A stretch of 64,000 nt of DNA from Klebsiella electrica (lineage in GTDB: Bacteria; Pseudomonadota; Gammaproteobacteria; Enterobacterales; Enterobacteriaceae), in NCBI RefSeq assembly GCF_006711645.1, contig NZ_CP041247.1, forward strand, positions 868,001 through 932,000, read 5' to 3'. Positions within the stretch are counted from its first letter, which is position 1. The number at the start of each line of letters is the position of its first letter. The notes below the pieces were generated by a model. The model was not told the origin of the DNA, ran no database searches, and worked only from the letters and a program-made list of their open reading frames with translations. Of the stretch, positions 27,540 to 37,777 are shown piece by piece. The position numbers and the translations under genes are program-made.

Positions 27540-27565
27540 GCCGGGTAAGCTTAGCGCCACCCGGC
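27540..27565. repeat. Single REP-like hairpin after ptsP
   Basis: GCCGGGT ... ACCCGGC with 7-bp arms around TAAGCTTAGCGCC, 17 bp after the ptsP stop. Single REP units at a 3' end often stabilise mRNA. Confidence 0.6.
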
Positions 27566-27786
27566 AAAAGAATGGCGCACTCAGGTAGCCCGGAGAGACG
27601 ATCGGTGCCGCCTTTGGAAAACTGCCGTGCGCTGTTAGCATTCATATACATATCTTTTACAACAACGGCACGGCCAGCGAATTAACCTTATGCTATTATT
27701 CGCCCCCTTGGAGCACCCGTATTGGTCGGGCGTGTATGATTACCGCTGTCCACTTTCGGCGGAATAACAAGTCTTTATGGTGACAG

Positions 27787-28662
27787 ATGAATAGTGGCTA
27801 CCTGCATTTCCCGGATTTTGATCCGGTGATATTTTCCGTTGGGCCGGTCTCCCTCCACTGGTACGGTTTGATGTACCTGGTCGGGTTTGTTTTTGCGATG
27901 TGGCTAGCCACCCGTCGGGCCAACCGTCCGGGCAGCGGCTGGAGCAAAAACGAAGTTGAAAATCTGCTGTATGCCGGGTTCCTTGGCGTTTTCCTCGGTG
28001 GCCGTATCGGCTACGTCCTGTTCTATAATCTGCCGGTTTTCCTGCAGGACCCGCTGTATCTGTTCCGCGTCTGGGACGGCGGCATGTCGTTCCACGGTGG
28101 TCTGATTGGCGTCATCCTCGTGATGATCATTTTTGCCAAACGCACCAAACGCACTTTCTTCCAGGTCTCCGATTTTATCGCGCCGCTGATCCCCTTTGGC
28201 CTCGGGGCGGGGCGTCTGGGCAACTTTATCAACGGTGAACTGTGGGGACGCGTCGATCCGAGCTTCCATTATTCGATGATTTTCCCCGGCTCGCGCGCAG
28301 AAGATCTGGCGTTGCTGCCGTCTCATCCGCAATGGCAATCGCTGTTCGATACCTACGGCGCACTGCCGCGTCACGCTTCGCAGCTATACGAACTGGCGCT
28401 GGAAGGGGTCGTCCTGTTCCTGATCCTGAACCTGTTTATCCGCAAACCGCGCCCGACCGGGTCGGTATCCGGTCTGTTCCTGATTGGCTACGGCCTGTTC
28501 CGCATTATCGTGGAATTCTTCCGCCAGCCAGACCAGCAGTTCACCGGCGAATGGGTACAGTACATCAGCATGGGGCAGATTCTTTCGATCCCAATGGTGC
28601 TTGCGGGTATCATTATGATGGTCTGGGCGTACCGTCGTCGTCCGCAGCAACAAACTTCTTGA
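27787..28662 (+). CDS. lgt: Prolipoprotein diacylglyceryl transferase
   Basis: A 291-residue polytopic inner-membrane enzyme that transfers diacylglycerol to the lipobox cysteine, the first step of lipoprotein maturation. The Lgt signature [14 protein letters not shown] (about residues 143-156) and the HGGLIG motif near residue 103 are present. Length equals E. coli Lgt. It ends 6 bp before thyA, its usual operon partner. Confidence 0.98.
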   Translation: MNSGYLHFPDFDPVIFSVGPVSLHWYGLMYLVGFVFAMWLATRRANRPGSGWSKNEVENLLYAGFLGVFLGGRIGYVLFYNLPVFLQDPLYLFRVWDGGMSFHGGLIGVILVMIIFAKRTKRTFFQVSDFIAPLIPFGLGAGRLGNFINGELWGRVDPSFHYSMIFPGSRAEDLALLPSHPQWQSLFDTYGALPRHASQLYELALEGVVLFLILNLFIRKPRPTGSVSGLFLIGYGLFRIIVEFFRQPDQQFTGEWVQYISMGQILSIPMVLAGIIMMVWAYRRRPQQQTS

Positions 28663-28668
28663 GGAACC

Positions 28669-29463
28669 ATGAAACAGTATCTTGATTTGATGCAGAAAGT
28701 GCTCGCCGAGGGCACGCAAAAAAATGACCGCACCGGTACCGGCACGATCTCCATTTTCGGCCATCAGATGCGTTTTAACCTGCAGGAAGGCTTCCCGCTG
28801 GTGACGACCAAGCGCTGTCATTTACGCTCCATCATCCATGAACTGCTGTGGTTCCTCCAGGGTGACACCAACATCGCGTATCTGCATGAAAACAATGTCA
28901 CTATCTGGGACGAGTGGGCAGATGAAAATGGCGATCTGGGGCCGGTTTACGGCAAACAGTGGCGTTCCTGGCCTGCGCCGGACGGCCGCCATATCGACCA
29001 GATCAGCACCGTGATGGAACAGCTGAAAAACGACCCGGATTCACGTCGCATCATCGTTTCTGCGTGGAACGTGGGCGAGCTGGATAAAATGGCGCTGGCG
29101 CCGTGCCATGCGTTTTTCCAGTTCTACGTCGCGGACGGTAAACTCTCCTGTCAGCTCTATCAGCGCTCCTGCGATGTGTTCCTCGGCCTGCCGTTTAACA
29201 TCGCCAGCTATGCGCTGCTGGTGCACATGGTCGCCCAGCAGTGCGATCTGGAAGTCGGTGATTTTGTCTGGACCGGTGGGGATACTCATCTCTACAGCAA
29301 CCACCTTGCACAGACGGATCTGCAGCTGAGCCGCGAACCGCGTCCGCTGCCGAAGCTGGTCATCAAACGCAAACCGGCGTCGATTTTCGATTACCGCTTT
29401 GAAGATTTCGATATCGAAGGTTACGACCCGCATCCGGGAATTAAAGCGCCGGTGGCGATTTAA
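28669..29463 (+). CDS. thyA: Thymidylate synthase
   Basis: A 264-residue enzyme that methylates dUMP to dTMP with methylene-tetrahydrofolate. The nucleophile is C146 in [11 protein letters not shown]. Other family motifs are [28 protein letters not shown] and the C-terminal [14 protein letters not shown]. It has the same length as E. coli ThyA, sits 6 bp after lgt, and is followed by a strong terminator. Confidence 0.98.
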   Translation: MKQYLDLMQKVLAEGTQKNDRTGTGTISIFGHQMRFNLQEGFPLVTTKRCHLRSIIHELLWFLQGDTNIAYLHENNVTIWDEWADENGDLGPVYGKQWRSWPAPDGRHIDQISTVMEQLKNDPDSRRIIVSAWNVGELDKMALAPCHAFFQFYVADGKLSCQLYQRSCDVFLGLPFNIASYALLVHMVAQQCDLEVGDFVWTGGDTHLYSNHLAQTDLQLSREPRPLPKLVIKRKPASIFDYRFEDFDIEGYDPHPGIKAPVAI

Positions 29464-29495
29464 TTCGTCCGGCACAGGATGCCATAGAAAGCTAA

Positions 29496-29525
29496 AAACC
29501 GGTGCCTGAGGCGCCGGTTTTTTTT
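29496..29525 (+). terminator. Rho-independent terminator after thyA
   Basis: AACCGGTGCC-TGA-GGCGCCGGTT forms a 10-bp stem with one G-T pair, followed by a run of T. It ends the lgt-thyA transcript. Confidence 0.88.
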
Positions 29526-29650
29526 ACCTGCGCAACCACGCTCCCTGATTTTCTGCAACCATCTGCAAGGCTGACGCCTGGCTTCGGCACGCCTCGCGAA
29601 ACGCTATTTTGTCCGTCGTCTTCGCGCTGCCTTTTCCCCATACTCGCGGG

Positions 29651-30118
29651 ATGAACAGACAACGCGGCTATACCCTTATTGAAACGCTGATCGCGCTGGC
29701 GCTGATATTCATCCTCAGCGCCGGCGGAGTCTACAGCTGGCAGAGCTGGCAGCAGCAACAGCGTTTATGGCAAACCGCCAACCAGGTGCGCGACTATCTG
29801 GTGCTGCTACGCGACGACGCAAACTGGCATAACCGCAACCGGCTGGTGAAGGTGGGGCAACGCGGCGGCGGCTGGTGTCTGAGCGCCGAGGAGACACTTG
29901 CGGAGTGTGCGACAGCAACGCCGTTTACGCTGCACCCACGCTGGCCGGAAGTGGCGCTCAGCCATATCACGCCGGGATTAGGTTTTTACGGGCTGCGTAA
30001 CAGCGCCTGGGCCGGCCATATCCGGCTGCAAAGTGCGGGGGGGAGCTGGAATATTATCGTGTCGGACTGGGGACGAATTCGCCTGTGTCGTAATGAGGAG
30101 ACCGCATCGTGCCTTTAA
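29651..30118 (+). CDS. ppdA: Minor pseudopilin-like protein PpdA
   Basis: A 155-residue type IV pilin-like prepilin. It has a short basic leader, then G-YTLIETLIALALIFILSA, the class III prepilin signal cut before Tyr/Phe-type residue 7 with Glu at mature +5. The rest is a globular pilin head that matches E. coli PpdA (HPRWPEVALSHITPGLGFYG). It is the first gene of ppdA-ppdB-ygdB-ppdC; such four-gene sets encode minor pilins that prime assembly of type IV pili or type II secretion pseudopili. The start ATG was chosen to give a normal short leader. Confidence 0.93.
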   Translation: MNRQRGYTLIETLIALALIFILSAGGVYSWQSWQQQQRLWQTANQVRDYLVLLRDDANWHNRNRLVKVGQRGGGWCLSAEETLAECATATPFTLHPRWPEVALSHITPGLGFYGLRNSAWAGHIRLQSAGGSWNIIVSDWGRIRLCRNEETASCL

Positions 30119-30672
30119 TTCCCCGAGGTTTTTCGCTGGCCGAGACGCTTATCTCGATGGCCATCAGCGCTATCTTACTGATGGGCGCAGCGCGTTTTTT
30201 GCCTGCTTTGCAGCGACAGGCGCTGCGGCAGACTCAGCAACAGTCGCTGGATAACGAACTCTGGCAGCGCGTATATACGGTAGCGAAACATCTGCAGCGT
30301 GCGGGCTATTGCGCCGGGGAGTGCGTGGGACAACCGTTGCTCATCGCCAGTGGGGGGCACTGTGCGATCGTCCGTTGGGACAGTAATAGCAACGGCGCGT
30401 GGGATGCCACGCCGGAAGCAATGTCTGAGGCGACAGGATTTCGTTTGAACAACGGGGCGCTGGAAACGCGACGCGGCGCCACCAGTTGCAGCGATGGCGG
30501 ATGGGAAAAAATGACAAATCCCGGTGCGCTCAACGTGACCCATTTTCAGATTACCCGCCAGGATATCGCCGGATTTGCTCCCGAGCTCATCGTCATGCTG
30601 GCGGCGCACGCGGTGGCGGATCCCCGGATTTCGGCTCAGGCGGAATATCGCGTGACCGGGTATAACTTATGA
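30109..30672 (+). CDS. ppdB: Minor pseudopilin-like protein PpdB
   Basis: A 187-residue prepilin-like protein with signal RGFSLAETLISMAISAILLM and conserved body (WDSNSNGAWD, RGATSCSDGGWEKMTNP). Length equals E. coli PpdB. It starts at a GTG that overlaps the last 10 bases of ppdA and ends overlapping ygdB, so the four genes are translationally coupled. Confidence 0.92.
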   Translation: MPLIPRGFSLAETLISMAISAILLMGAARFLPALQRQALRQTQQQSLDNELWQRVYTVAKHLQRAGYCAGECVGQPLLIASGGHCAIVRWDSNSNGAWDATPEAMSEATGFRLNNGALETRRGATSCSDGGWEKMTNPGALNVTHFQITRQDIAGFAPELIVMLAAHAVADPRISAQAEYRVTGYNL

Positions 30673-31076
30673 GCCGTCAGCGTGGGGGCTCCTCGTTGCT
30701 GATGGTGCTTTTGCTGCTGGCGCTTGGCAGCATGTTATTACAAGGGCTGAACCAGCAGCAGCGCTCTCTGCTGGCGCAAACCGCGGGGGAAACTCAGGCG
30801 ATCCGCGAAACGGCTGGCGCGCACTCCGCGCTACAGTGGGGAAAAGCTCTGGCGTGGACGATACAGGATGCCAACGCCTGCCGTTACTCTGCTGCCGAGG
30901 GCTGGCGCGCCTGCCTGCGCATTTTTGACGATGCATCGGTCCTGTTAATCGCCAGCGGCGGTCGCATTTTGCTGTGGCAATCCGGCCGGGTTGAAGAGGG
31001 CGTCGTGCTCTTTTCTCCCCATGGCTGGAGCGACTTTTGTCCACTAACGGAGGCGAATCTGTGTCGGATGCCGTGA
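30669..31076 (+). CDS. ygdB: Minor pseudopilin operon protein YgdB (PilX/GspK-like position)
   Basis: A 135-residue protein with an N-terminal hydrophobic helix (GGSSLLMVLLLLALGSMLLQ) and C-terminal FSPHGWSDFCPLTEANLC, matching E. coli YgdB in length and ending. It overlaps ppdB by four bases (ATGA). It probably acts as one of the minor pilins. The leader lacks the usual Glu at +5, as in other members at this operon position. Confidence 0.9.
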   Translation: MSRQRGGSSLLMVLLLLALGSMLLQGLNQQQRSLLAQTAGETQAIRETAGAHSALQWGKALAWTIQDANACRYSAAEGWRACLRIFDDASVLLIASGGRILLWQSGRVEEGVVLFSPHGWSDFCPLTEANLCRMP

Positions 31077-31384
31077 ACAATGAGCAGGGTTTTAGCCTGC
31101 CGGAAACGCTGCTGGCGATGACCTTACTGGTTATGGTGGTCACCGCGCTTGGCGGCTACCAGCGTGGGCTGGCCACGGGTTTTATTCAGTTGAATCAATA
31201 TCGCCAGCTGTGGCGAGACGCATGGCGCTATGGCCAGATGAACCCACCGCAGATTCCCCCCGGCGGGTCCGTTACCCGCTTGCAGACATCGGCGGCCAGA
31301 TGTGTCAGCATCACGGTAACGATCACCATGCCCGTTGATAAACGGGTGCAGATGACCCGGCTGCATTGCCCGGTCAGTCAGTAG
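31061..31384 (+). CDS. ppdC: Minor pseudopilin-like protein PpdC
   Basis: A 107-residue prepilin-like protein, signal EQGFSLPETLLAMTLLVMVV. The GTG start (GTGTCGGATGCCGTG) was chosen because it gives the E. coli length; it overlaps the ygdB 3' end by 16 bases. A conserved cysteine pair lies near the C terminus (AARCVSITVTITM, RLHCPVSQ). It is followed 12 bp later by recC. Confidence 0.88.
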   Translation: MSDAVNNEQGFSLPETLLAMTLLVMVVTALGGYQRGLATGFIQLNQYRQLWRDAWRYGQMNPPQIPPGGSVTRLQTSAARCVSITVTITMPVDKRVQMTRLHCPVSQ

Positions 31385-31396
31385 TCAGGAGCGAAT

Positions 31397-34300
31397 ATGT
31401 TAAGGGTGTACCACTCAAACCGTCTGGATGTTCTTGAAGCGTTGATGGAGTTTATCGTCGAGCGCCAGCGGCTGGACGACCCTTTCAAACCGGAAATGGT
31501 GCTGGTGCAAAGTACCGGGATGGCGCAGTGGCTACAGATGACGCTGGCAAAACGGTTTGGCATTGCCGCCAACATCGACTTCCCGCTCCCGGCGAGCTTT
31601 ATCTGGGACATGTTTGTCCGCGTATTGTCGGATATCCCCGGAGAAAGCGCCTTCAGTAAGCAAAGCATGAGCTGGAAACTGATGACCCTGCTGCCGCAAC
31701 GTCTTGACGATGAGGCTTTTACGCTGCTACGCCACTATCTCTGCGACGACAGCGACAAGCGCAAACTGTTTCAACTGGCAGCCCGGGTCGCCGACCTCTA
31801 TGACCAGTATCTGGTCTATCGCCCGGAATGGCTGATGCGCTGGGAGGCCGATGAACGCGTCGATGGCCTCGGCGACGCCCAGCAGTGGCAGGCGCCGCTA
31901 TGGAAGGCGCTGGTCGAACATACCGCCGCGCTGGGGCAGCCGCTCTGGCACCGCGCCAATCTGTACCAGCGTTTTATCAACACGCTGGAGGCGGCGGATG
32001 AGCCTCCGGCCGGGCTGCCTTCACGCGTCTTTATTTGCGGGATTTCGGCGCTGCCGCCGGTTTATCTACAGGCGCTGCAGGCGTTGGGCAAGCACGTCGA
32101 TGTGTATGTGCTGTTCACCAACCCCTGTCGGTACTACTGGGGCGATATTAAAGATCCGGCCTTTCTGGCGAAACTGATGTCGCGCCAGCGCCGCCATCAT
32201 CGTGAACCGCGCGAACTCCCGCTGTTTCGCGATAGCGGGCAGGCGCCAGGGTTGTTTAACGATGCAGGGGAACAGGACGTCGGTAACCCGCTGCTCGCCT
32301 CATGGGGGAAGCTGGGTCGCGACTATATCTATCTGCTGGCCGGGCTGGAACGTTATGAAGAGCTGGATGCTTTTGTCGATATTACGCCCGATAATCTGCT
32401 GCACAATTTACAGGCGGATATTCTCGATCTGCGTAATGCCGCAGTGGCCGGGCGAAGCGCGGAAGAGTTCGCCCACAGCCACAGTAAACGCTCGCTTGCT
32501 CTGGACGATCGTAGCCTGACTCTTCATGTCTGCCATAGCCCGCAGCGTGAGGTCGAGGTGCTGCATGACCGGCTGCTGGCGATGCTGGAAGAGAACCCTG
32601 AACTGACGCCGCGCGACATTATCGTGATGGTGGCGGATATCGACAGCTACAGCCCTTACATTCAGGCGGTATTCGGCAGCGCCAGCGGCGAGCGCTGGCT
32701 ACCGTGGGCGATTTCCGACCGGCGCGCCACCGAATCGCATCCGGCTCTGCAGGCGTTTATTACGCTGCTTTCTCTGCCCGACAGCCGCTTTGCCAGCGAA
32801 GATGTGCTGGCCCTGCTGGATGTCCCGGTGCTCGCCGCGCGCTTTAACATTGATGAAGAGGGGCTGCGCTATCTGCGTCAGTGGGTTAATGAATCCGGCG
32901 TGCGCTGGGGAATGGATGACGATAATGTGCGCGAACTGGATCTGCCCGCCACCGGGCAACATACCTGGCGCTTTGGCCTGACGCGCATGCTGCTGGGCTA
33001 TGCGATGGACAGCAGCCAGGGCGAATGGCGGTCGGTCCTGCCGTACGATGAGTCCAGCGGGCTGATCGCTGAGCTGGTGGGTAATCTGGCTTCGTTGCTG
33101 ATGCAGCTCAACCTGTGGCGGCGGAAGCTGGCGCAGGAACGACCGCTGGCGGAATGGCTGCCGCTTTGTCGCGAACTGCTCAACGACTTTTTCCTGCCTG
33201 ACGGCGATACCGAAGCGGCGCTGGCGCTGATTGAACAGCAGTGGCAGGCGATGATTGGTGAAGGCGCCCAGGCACAATATGAGCAGACCGTCCCTCTGTC
33301 TTTATTACGCGATGAACTGGCGCAGCGGTTGGACCAGCAGCGTATCAGCCAGCGTTTCCTCGCCGGGCCGATCAATATCTGCACCCTGATGCCGATGCGC
33401 TCCATACCGTTCAAAGTGGTGTGTCTGCTGGGGATGAACGACGGCGTTTATCCGCGGACGCTGGCGCCGCTGGGCTTCGATTTAATGAGCCAGAAACCGC
33501 AGCGCGGCGATCGCAGCCGTCGCGATGATGACCGCTATCTGTTCCTGGAAGCGCTGATGTCCGCCGAACAGACATTATATATCAGCTACATTGGCCGCTC
33601 GATTCAGGACAATAGCGAACGCTACCCTTCGGTGCTGGTGCAAGAACTGGCGGACTATATTGGCCAGAGCCACTGCCTGGCCGGGGATGAGGCGCTGGAT
33701 TGTGACGCCAGCGAGCGACGCGTCAAAGCCCATATCACCCATCTGCACACGCGAATGCCTTTTGATGCGGCCAATTTCCGCGATGATGAATATCAGAGCT
33801 ACGCCCGGGAGTGGCTGGCGGCCGCCAGCCAGCAGGGCGAGGCGCATAGCGACTTTATCCAGCCGCTGCCGGCGCAGGCTATCGAAACGCTACCGTTTGA
33901 ACAGCTGCTGCGATTCTGGCAGCACCCGGTGCGCGCCTTTTTCCAGCAGCGCCTGCGGGTTAACTTCCGCTCTGAAGAGAGTGAGATTCCGGATGATGAG
34001 CCGTTCACCCTCGAAGGACTTAGCCGTTATCACCTGAACCAGCAGCTGCTGAATACGCTGATTGAACAACAGGATGCGTCGACGATGTATCGCCGCTTTC
34101 GCGCCGCGGGAGAGCTGCCCTTTGGCGCTTTTGGCGAGCTGGCCTGGGAGGCGCAGCGTCAGGAGATGCAAAACCTTGCGGAGCGGGTCATTGCCAGCCG
34201 ACTGCCGGGGCAAAGCATGGAAATCGATCTGCAATGCAACGGAGTCAACATTACGGGGTGGCTACAGCAGGTACAATCTGACGGCCTGTTGCGCTGGCGG

Positions 34301-34768
34301 CCGTCGCTGCTGAGCGTCGCACAGGGGATGCAACTTTGGCTGGAACACCTTGTCTACTGTGCTAGCGGCGGAACCGGTGAAAGCCGGCTGCTGGTGCGCA
34401 AAGAGGGCGAATGGCGTTTCCCGCCGCTGGCGCAGGAACAGGCCAAAGCCTATCTTGATCAGCTGGTAGAGGGTTACCTGCAAGGCATGTCCAGACCGCT
34501 GCTGTTACTGCCAGAAAGCGGCGGTGCATGGCTAAAAGTCTGTTATGACGCTGAAAAGGATGTCATGTTAACGGACGAAGAGACGCAACAAAAAGCGCGT
34601 AGCAAATTTCTTCAGGTCTATGAAGGCAATATGGTGGTCAGCGGCGAAGGGACGGATGTCTGGTATCAGCGCCTCTGGCGCACGCTTGAACCGGCCTGCT
34701 ATGAAGAAATTATTACGCAAACACAGCGCTACCTGTTGCCGATATTTCGTTTCCATCAGCCCGAATAA
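31397..34768 (+). CDS. recC: Exonuclease V subunit RecC
   Basis: A 1123-residue subunit of the RecBCD helicase-nuclease (E. coli: 1122). RecC is a catalytically dead helicase-nuclease fold that splits the DNA strands and reads Chi sites. The N-terminal MLRVYHSNRLDVLEALM, QSTGMAQWLQM and central GRSIQDNSERYPSVL segments are conserved. It is 12 bp behind ppdC and may share read-through from it. ptrA and recB/recD follow in the usual order. Confidence 0.97.
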   Translation: MLRVYHSNRLDVLEALMEFIVERQRLDDPFKPEMVLVQSTGMAQWLQMTLAKRFGIAANIDFPLPASFIWDMFVRVLSDIPGESAFSKQSMSWKLMTLLPQRLDDEAFTLLRHYLCDDSDKRKLFQLAARVADLYDQYLVYRPEWLMRWEADERVDGLGDAQQWQAPLWKALVEHTAALGQPLWHRANLYQRFINTLEAADEPPAGLPSRVFICGISALPPVYLQALQALGKHVDVYVLFTNPCRYYWGDIKDPAFLAKLMSRQRRHHREPRELPLFRDSGQAPGLFNDAGEQDVGNPLLASWGKLGRDYIYLLAGLERYEELDAFVDITPDNLLHNLQADILDLRNAAVAGRSAEEFAHSHSKRSLALDDRSLTLHVCHSPQREVEVLHDRLLAMLEENPELTPRDIIVMVADIDSYSPYIQAVFGSASGERWLPWAISDRRATESHPALQAFITLLSLPDSRFASEDVLALLDVPVLAARFNIDEEGLRYLRQWVNESGVRWGMDDDNVRELDLPATGQHTWRFGLTRMLLGYAMDSSQGEWRSVLPYDESSGLIAELVGNLASLLMQLNLWRRKLAQERPLAEWLPLCRELLNDFFLPDGDTEAALALIEQQWQAMIGEGAQAQYEQTVPLSLLRDELAQRLDQQRISQRFLAGPINICTLMPMRSIPFKVVCLLGMNDGVYPRTLAPLGFDLMSQKPQRGDRSRRDDDRYLFLEALMSAEQTLYISYIGRSIQDNSERYPSVLVQELADYIGQSHCLAGDEALDCDASERRVKAHITHLHTRMPFDAANFRDDEYQSYAREWLAAASQQGEAHSDFIQPLPAQAIETLPFEQLLRFWQHPVRAFFQQRLRVNFRSEESEIPDDEPFTLEGLSRYHLNQQLLNTLIEQQDASTMYRRFRAAGELPFGAFGELAWEAQRQEMQNLAERVIASRLPGQSMEIDLQCNGVNITGWLQQVQSDGLLRWRPSLLSVAQGMQLWLEHLVYCASGGTGESRLLVRKEGEWRFPPLAQEQAKAYLDQLVEGYLQGMSRPLLLLPESGGAWLKVCYDAEKDVMLTDEETQQKARSKFLQVYEGNMVVSGEGTDVWYQRLWRTLEPACYEEIITQTQRYLLPIFRFHQPE

Positions 34769-34787
34769 ATTGGTAATAGTATAAAAA

Positions 34788-34822
34788 TTGCGCAAAATAA
34801 GGTGTTCAATTATTATGCGCAA
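34788..34822. repeat. Near-perfect inverted repeat in the recC-ptrA gap
   Basis: Arms TTGCGCAAAATAA and TTATTATGCGCAA (12 of 13 pairs) around the 9-base loop GGTGTTCAA, in the 123-bp gap between recC and ptrA. There is no T-run, so a classical terminator is unlikely; it could be a protein-binding palindrome or an RNA hairpin controlling ptrA. Confidence 0.6.
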
Positions 34823-34891
34823 CCTATCACGGACTGATGTGCATAACGCTGATGCTGTCAGCGCAAAGTTTGTTAATGATGAGGTTCGTGA

Positions 34892-37777
34892 ATGCCCCGC
34901 AGTGTATGGTTCAAGGTTATTTTAGTGCTGGCGGCCCTCTGGGCGCCGTTAAGTCAGGCAGATACCGGATGGCAACCGATTCAGGAAACCATTCGTAAAA
35001 GCGAAAAAGATCCCCGACAGTATCAGGCCATTCGTCTGGATAATGGCATGGTGGTCCTGCTGGTTTCCGATGCGCAGGCGGTGAAATCGCTGTCAGCGCT
35101 GGTGGTGCCCGTGGGGTCGCTGCAGGATCCCGTCGCTCATCAGGGGCTGGCGCATTTTCTCGAGCACATGACGCTGATGGGCTCGCAAAATTATCCGCAG
35201 CCGGACAGCCTCGCCGAATTTCTGAAAATGCACGGCGGCAGCCATAATGCCAGTACTGCGCCTTATCGCACCGCGTTCTATCTTGAAGTCGAAAACGATG
35301 CTCTTGACGGCGCGGTCGATCGTCTGGCGGATGCCATTGCCGCTCCGCTGCTGGATAAAAAATATGCCGATCGCGAGCGCAACGCGGTCAACGCCGAGTT
35401 GACCATGGCGCGCACCCGTGACGGGATGCGCATGGCGCAGGTGAGTGCCGAGACCATTAACCCGGCGCACCCGGCTGCGCATTTTTCCGGCGGTAACCTC
35501 GAGACGCTTAGCGACAAGCCCGGTAAACCGGTGCTCGACGCCCTGCATGCTTTCCGCGACAGCTGGTACTCGGCGAACCTGATGAAGGCGGTTATTTACA
35601 GCAACAAACCGCTGCCGGAACTGGCGAGCATCGCGGCGAAAACCTATGGTCGGGTGCCAAACCACAATATCAGTAAACCGGAAATTACCGTCCCGGTGGT
35701 GACCGATGCGCAAAAGGGCATCATCATTCACTACGTCCCGGCAATGCCGCGCAAAGTGCTGCGCGTTGAATTCCGTATTGATAACAACAGCGAGCAATTC
35801 CGCAGCAAAACCGACGAGCTGGTGACCTACATGATCGGCAACCGCAGCCCGGGAACCTTATCTGACTGGCTGCAGCAACAAGGCCTGGTCGAGGGGATTC
35901 GCGCGGATTCCGATCCGGCGGTTAACGGCAACAGCGGCGTACTGGCGATTTCGGCGACCCTGACCGACAAAGGGCTGGCGCACCGTGATGAAGTGGCGGC
36001 GGCGATCTTCAGCTACCTTAACTTATTGCGTAGCCAGGGCATCGACAAACGCTATTTCGATGGGCTATCTCATGTTCTGGCGCTTGATTTCCGCTATCCG
36101 TCGATCAACCGCGATATGGACTATGTGGAATGGCTGGCAGATACCATGATCCGCGTCCCGGTAGAGCATACGCTGGACGTGGTCAACATTGCCGATCGCT
36201 ACGATCCGCAGGCGATTAAAGACCGGCTGGCGATGATGACGCCGCAAAATGCGCGCGTCTGGTATATCAGCCCGCAAGAGCCGCATAACAAGAGCGCTTA
36301 CTTTGTGAATGCGCCGTATCAGGTCGACAAGATTAGCACGCAAACCTTTAACGACTGGCAGCAGAAGGCGAGCGCTATCGACCTCAAGCTGCCGGTGTTG
36401 AACCCTTATATCCCTGACGATTTTACGCTGATTAAAAGCGATAAAGCCTACCCGCATCCGCAGCTGATCGTGGATGAGCCGATGCTGCGGGTGGTCTATG
36501 CGCCCAGTCAGTACTTCGCCAGCGAGCCAAAGGCTGACGTTTCGCTGGTGCTGCGTAACCCGCAGGCCATGGACAGCGCCCGTAGCCAGGTCATGTTTGC
36601 GCTGAACGACTATCTGGCGGGTATTGCTCTCGATCAGCTCAGCAACCAGGCGGCGGTGGGCGGCATCTCCTTCTCAACCGGCGCCAATAACGGCCTGATG
36701 GTCAATGCCAATGGCTACACCCAGCGGCTGCCGCAGCTGTTTACCGCGTTACTGGACGGCTATTTCAGCTATACGCCGACCGAAGAGCAGCTGGAGCAGG
36801 CCAAATCCTGGTATGCGCAGATGATGGATTCTGCGGATAAAGGCAAAGCCTACGACCAGGCAATCATGCCGGTTCAGATGTTGTCCCAGGTACCCTATTT
36901 CCAGCGCGAGGAACGCCGGGCGCTGCTGCCGTCAATTAGCCTGAAAGAGGTACTGGCCTATCGCGACAACCTGAAAGCGAAAGGGCGCCCGGAACTGCTG
37001 GTGATTGGCAACCTCACCGCCGAACAGTCCACCGCCATGGCGCGTCAGATTCAGCAGCAGCTGGGATCTGATGGCAATGAGTGGTGTCGCAACAAAGACG
37101 TGCTGATCAACAGTCAGCAGCTGGCGATTTTTGAAAAGCCCGGCAACAGCACCGATTCGGCGCTGGCCGCCGTCTTCGCCCCGCCGAACGTGGATGAATA
37201 CAGCAGCTCCGCCGCCAGCTCCCTGCTCGGGCAGATTATTCAGCCGTGGTTCTATAACCAGCTGCGTACCGAAGAGCAGCTTGGCTACGCGGTCTTTGCT
37301 TTCCCGATGAACGTCGGGCGCCAGTGGGGGATGGGCTTCCTGTTGCAAAGCAGCGATAAACAGCCCGCTTTCCTCTGGCAGCGCTTCCAGGCATTCTTCC
37401 CGACTGCGGAAGCTAAGCTGCGGGCGATGAGCCCGGCAGCGTTTGCGCAAATCCAGCAGGCGGTGATAAGCCAGATGACTCAGGCGCCGCAAACGCTGGG
37501 CGGCGAAGCCTCGCAGCTGAGCAAAGATTTCGATCGCGGTAATATGCGCTTCGATTCACGTGATAAAGTAGTGGCTCAGATAAAACTGCTGACGCCGCAA
37601 AAACTTGCCGACTTCTTCCATCAGACGGTGGTAGTTCCGCAAGGCATGGCGATCCTGTCCCAGATTTCCGGCAGCCAGAATGGCAAGACCGATTACGTCC
37701 ACCCTGAAGGTGGCAAAGTCTGGGAAAGCGTCAGCGCGTTGCAGAAATCCTTACCCCTGATGCGAGAGAACGAATGA
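34892..37777 (+). CDS. ptrA: Periplasmic protease III (pitrilysin)
   Basis: A 961-residue M16 zinc metalloprotease that degrades small polypeptides such as insulin fragments in the periplasm. A signal peptide covers about residues 1-23 (ending LSQA-DTG). The inverted zinc motif H88-F-L-E91-H92 is present, with the downstream Glu in NAVNAELTMAR. Length is one residue less than in E. coli. Its stop overlaps the recB start (ATGA), the conserved and curious placement of a protease gene inside the recBCD cluster. Confidence 0.97.
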   Translation: MPRSVWFKVILVLAALWAPLSQADTGWQPIQETIRKSEKDPRQYQAIRLDNGMVVLLVSDAQAVKSLSALVVPVGSLQDPVAHQGLAHFLEHMTLMGSQNYPQPDSLAEFLKMHGGSHNASTAPYRTAFYLEVENDALDGAVDRLADAIAAPLLDKKYADRERNAVNAELTMARTRDGMRMAQVSAETINPAHPAAHFSGGNLETLSDKPGKPVLDALHAFRDSWYSANLMKAVIYSNKPLPELASIAAKTYGRVPNHNISKPEITVPVVTDAQKGIIIHYVPAMPRKVLRVEFRIDNNSEQFRSKTDELVTYMIGNRSPGTLSDWLQQQGLVEGIRADSDPAVNGNSGVLAISATLTDKGLAHRDEVAAAIFSYLNLLRSQGIDKRYFDGLSHVLALDFRYPSINRDMDYVEWLADTMIRVPVEHTLDVVNIADRYDPQAIKDRLAMMTPQNARVWYISPQEPHNKSAYFVNAPYQVDKISTQTFNDWQQKASAIDLKLPVLNPYIPDDFTLIKSDKAYPHPQLIVDEPMLRVVYAPSQYFASEPKADVSLVLRNPQAMDSARSQVMFALNDYLAGIALDQLSNQAAVGGISFSTGANNGLMVNANGYTQRLPQLFTALLDGYFSYTPTEEQLEQAKSWYAQMMDSADKGKAYDQAIMPVQMLSQVPYFQREERRALLPSISLKEVLAYRDNLKAKGRPELLVIGNLTAEQSTAMARQIQQQLGSDGNEWCRNKDVLINSQQLAIFEKPGNSTDSALAAVFAPPNVDEYSSSAASSLLGQIIQPWFYNQLRTEEQLGYAVFAFPMNVGRQWGMGFLLQSSDKQPAFLWQRFQAFFPTAEAKLRAMSPAAFAQIQQAVISQMTQAPQTLGGEASQLSKDFDRGNMRFDSRDKVVAQIKLLTPQKLADFFHQTVVVPQGMAILSQISGSQNGKTDYVHPEGGKVWESVSALQKSLPLMRENE

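Noticed and set aside
34892..37777. ptrA as a foreign insertion in the recBCD cluster
   Set aside because: A protease gene between recC and recB looks odd but is the conserved arrangement in E. coli and relatives.
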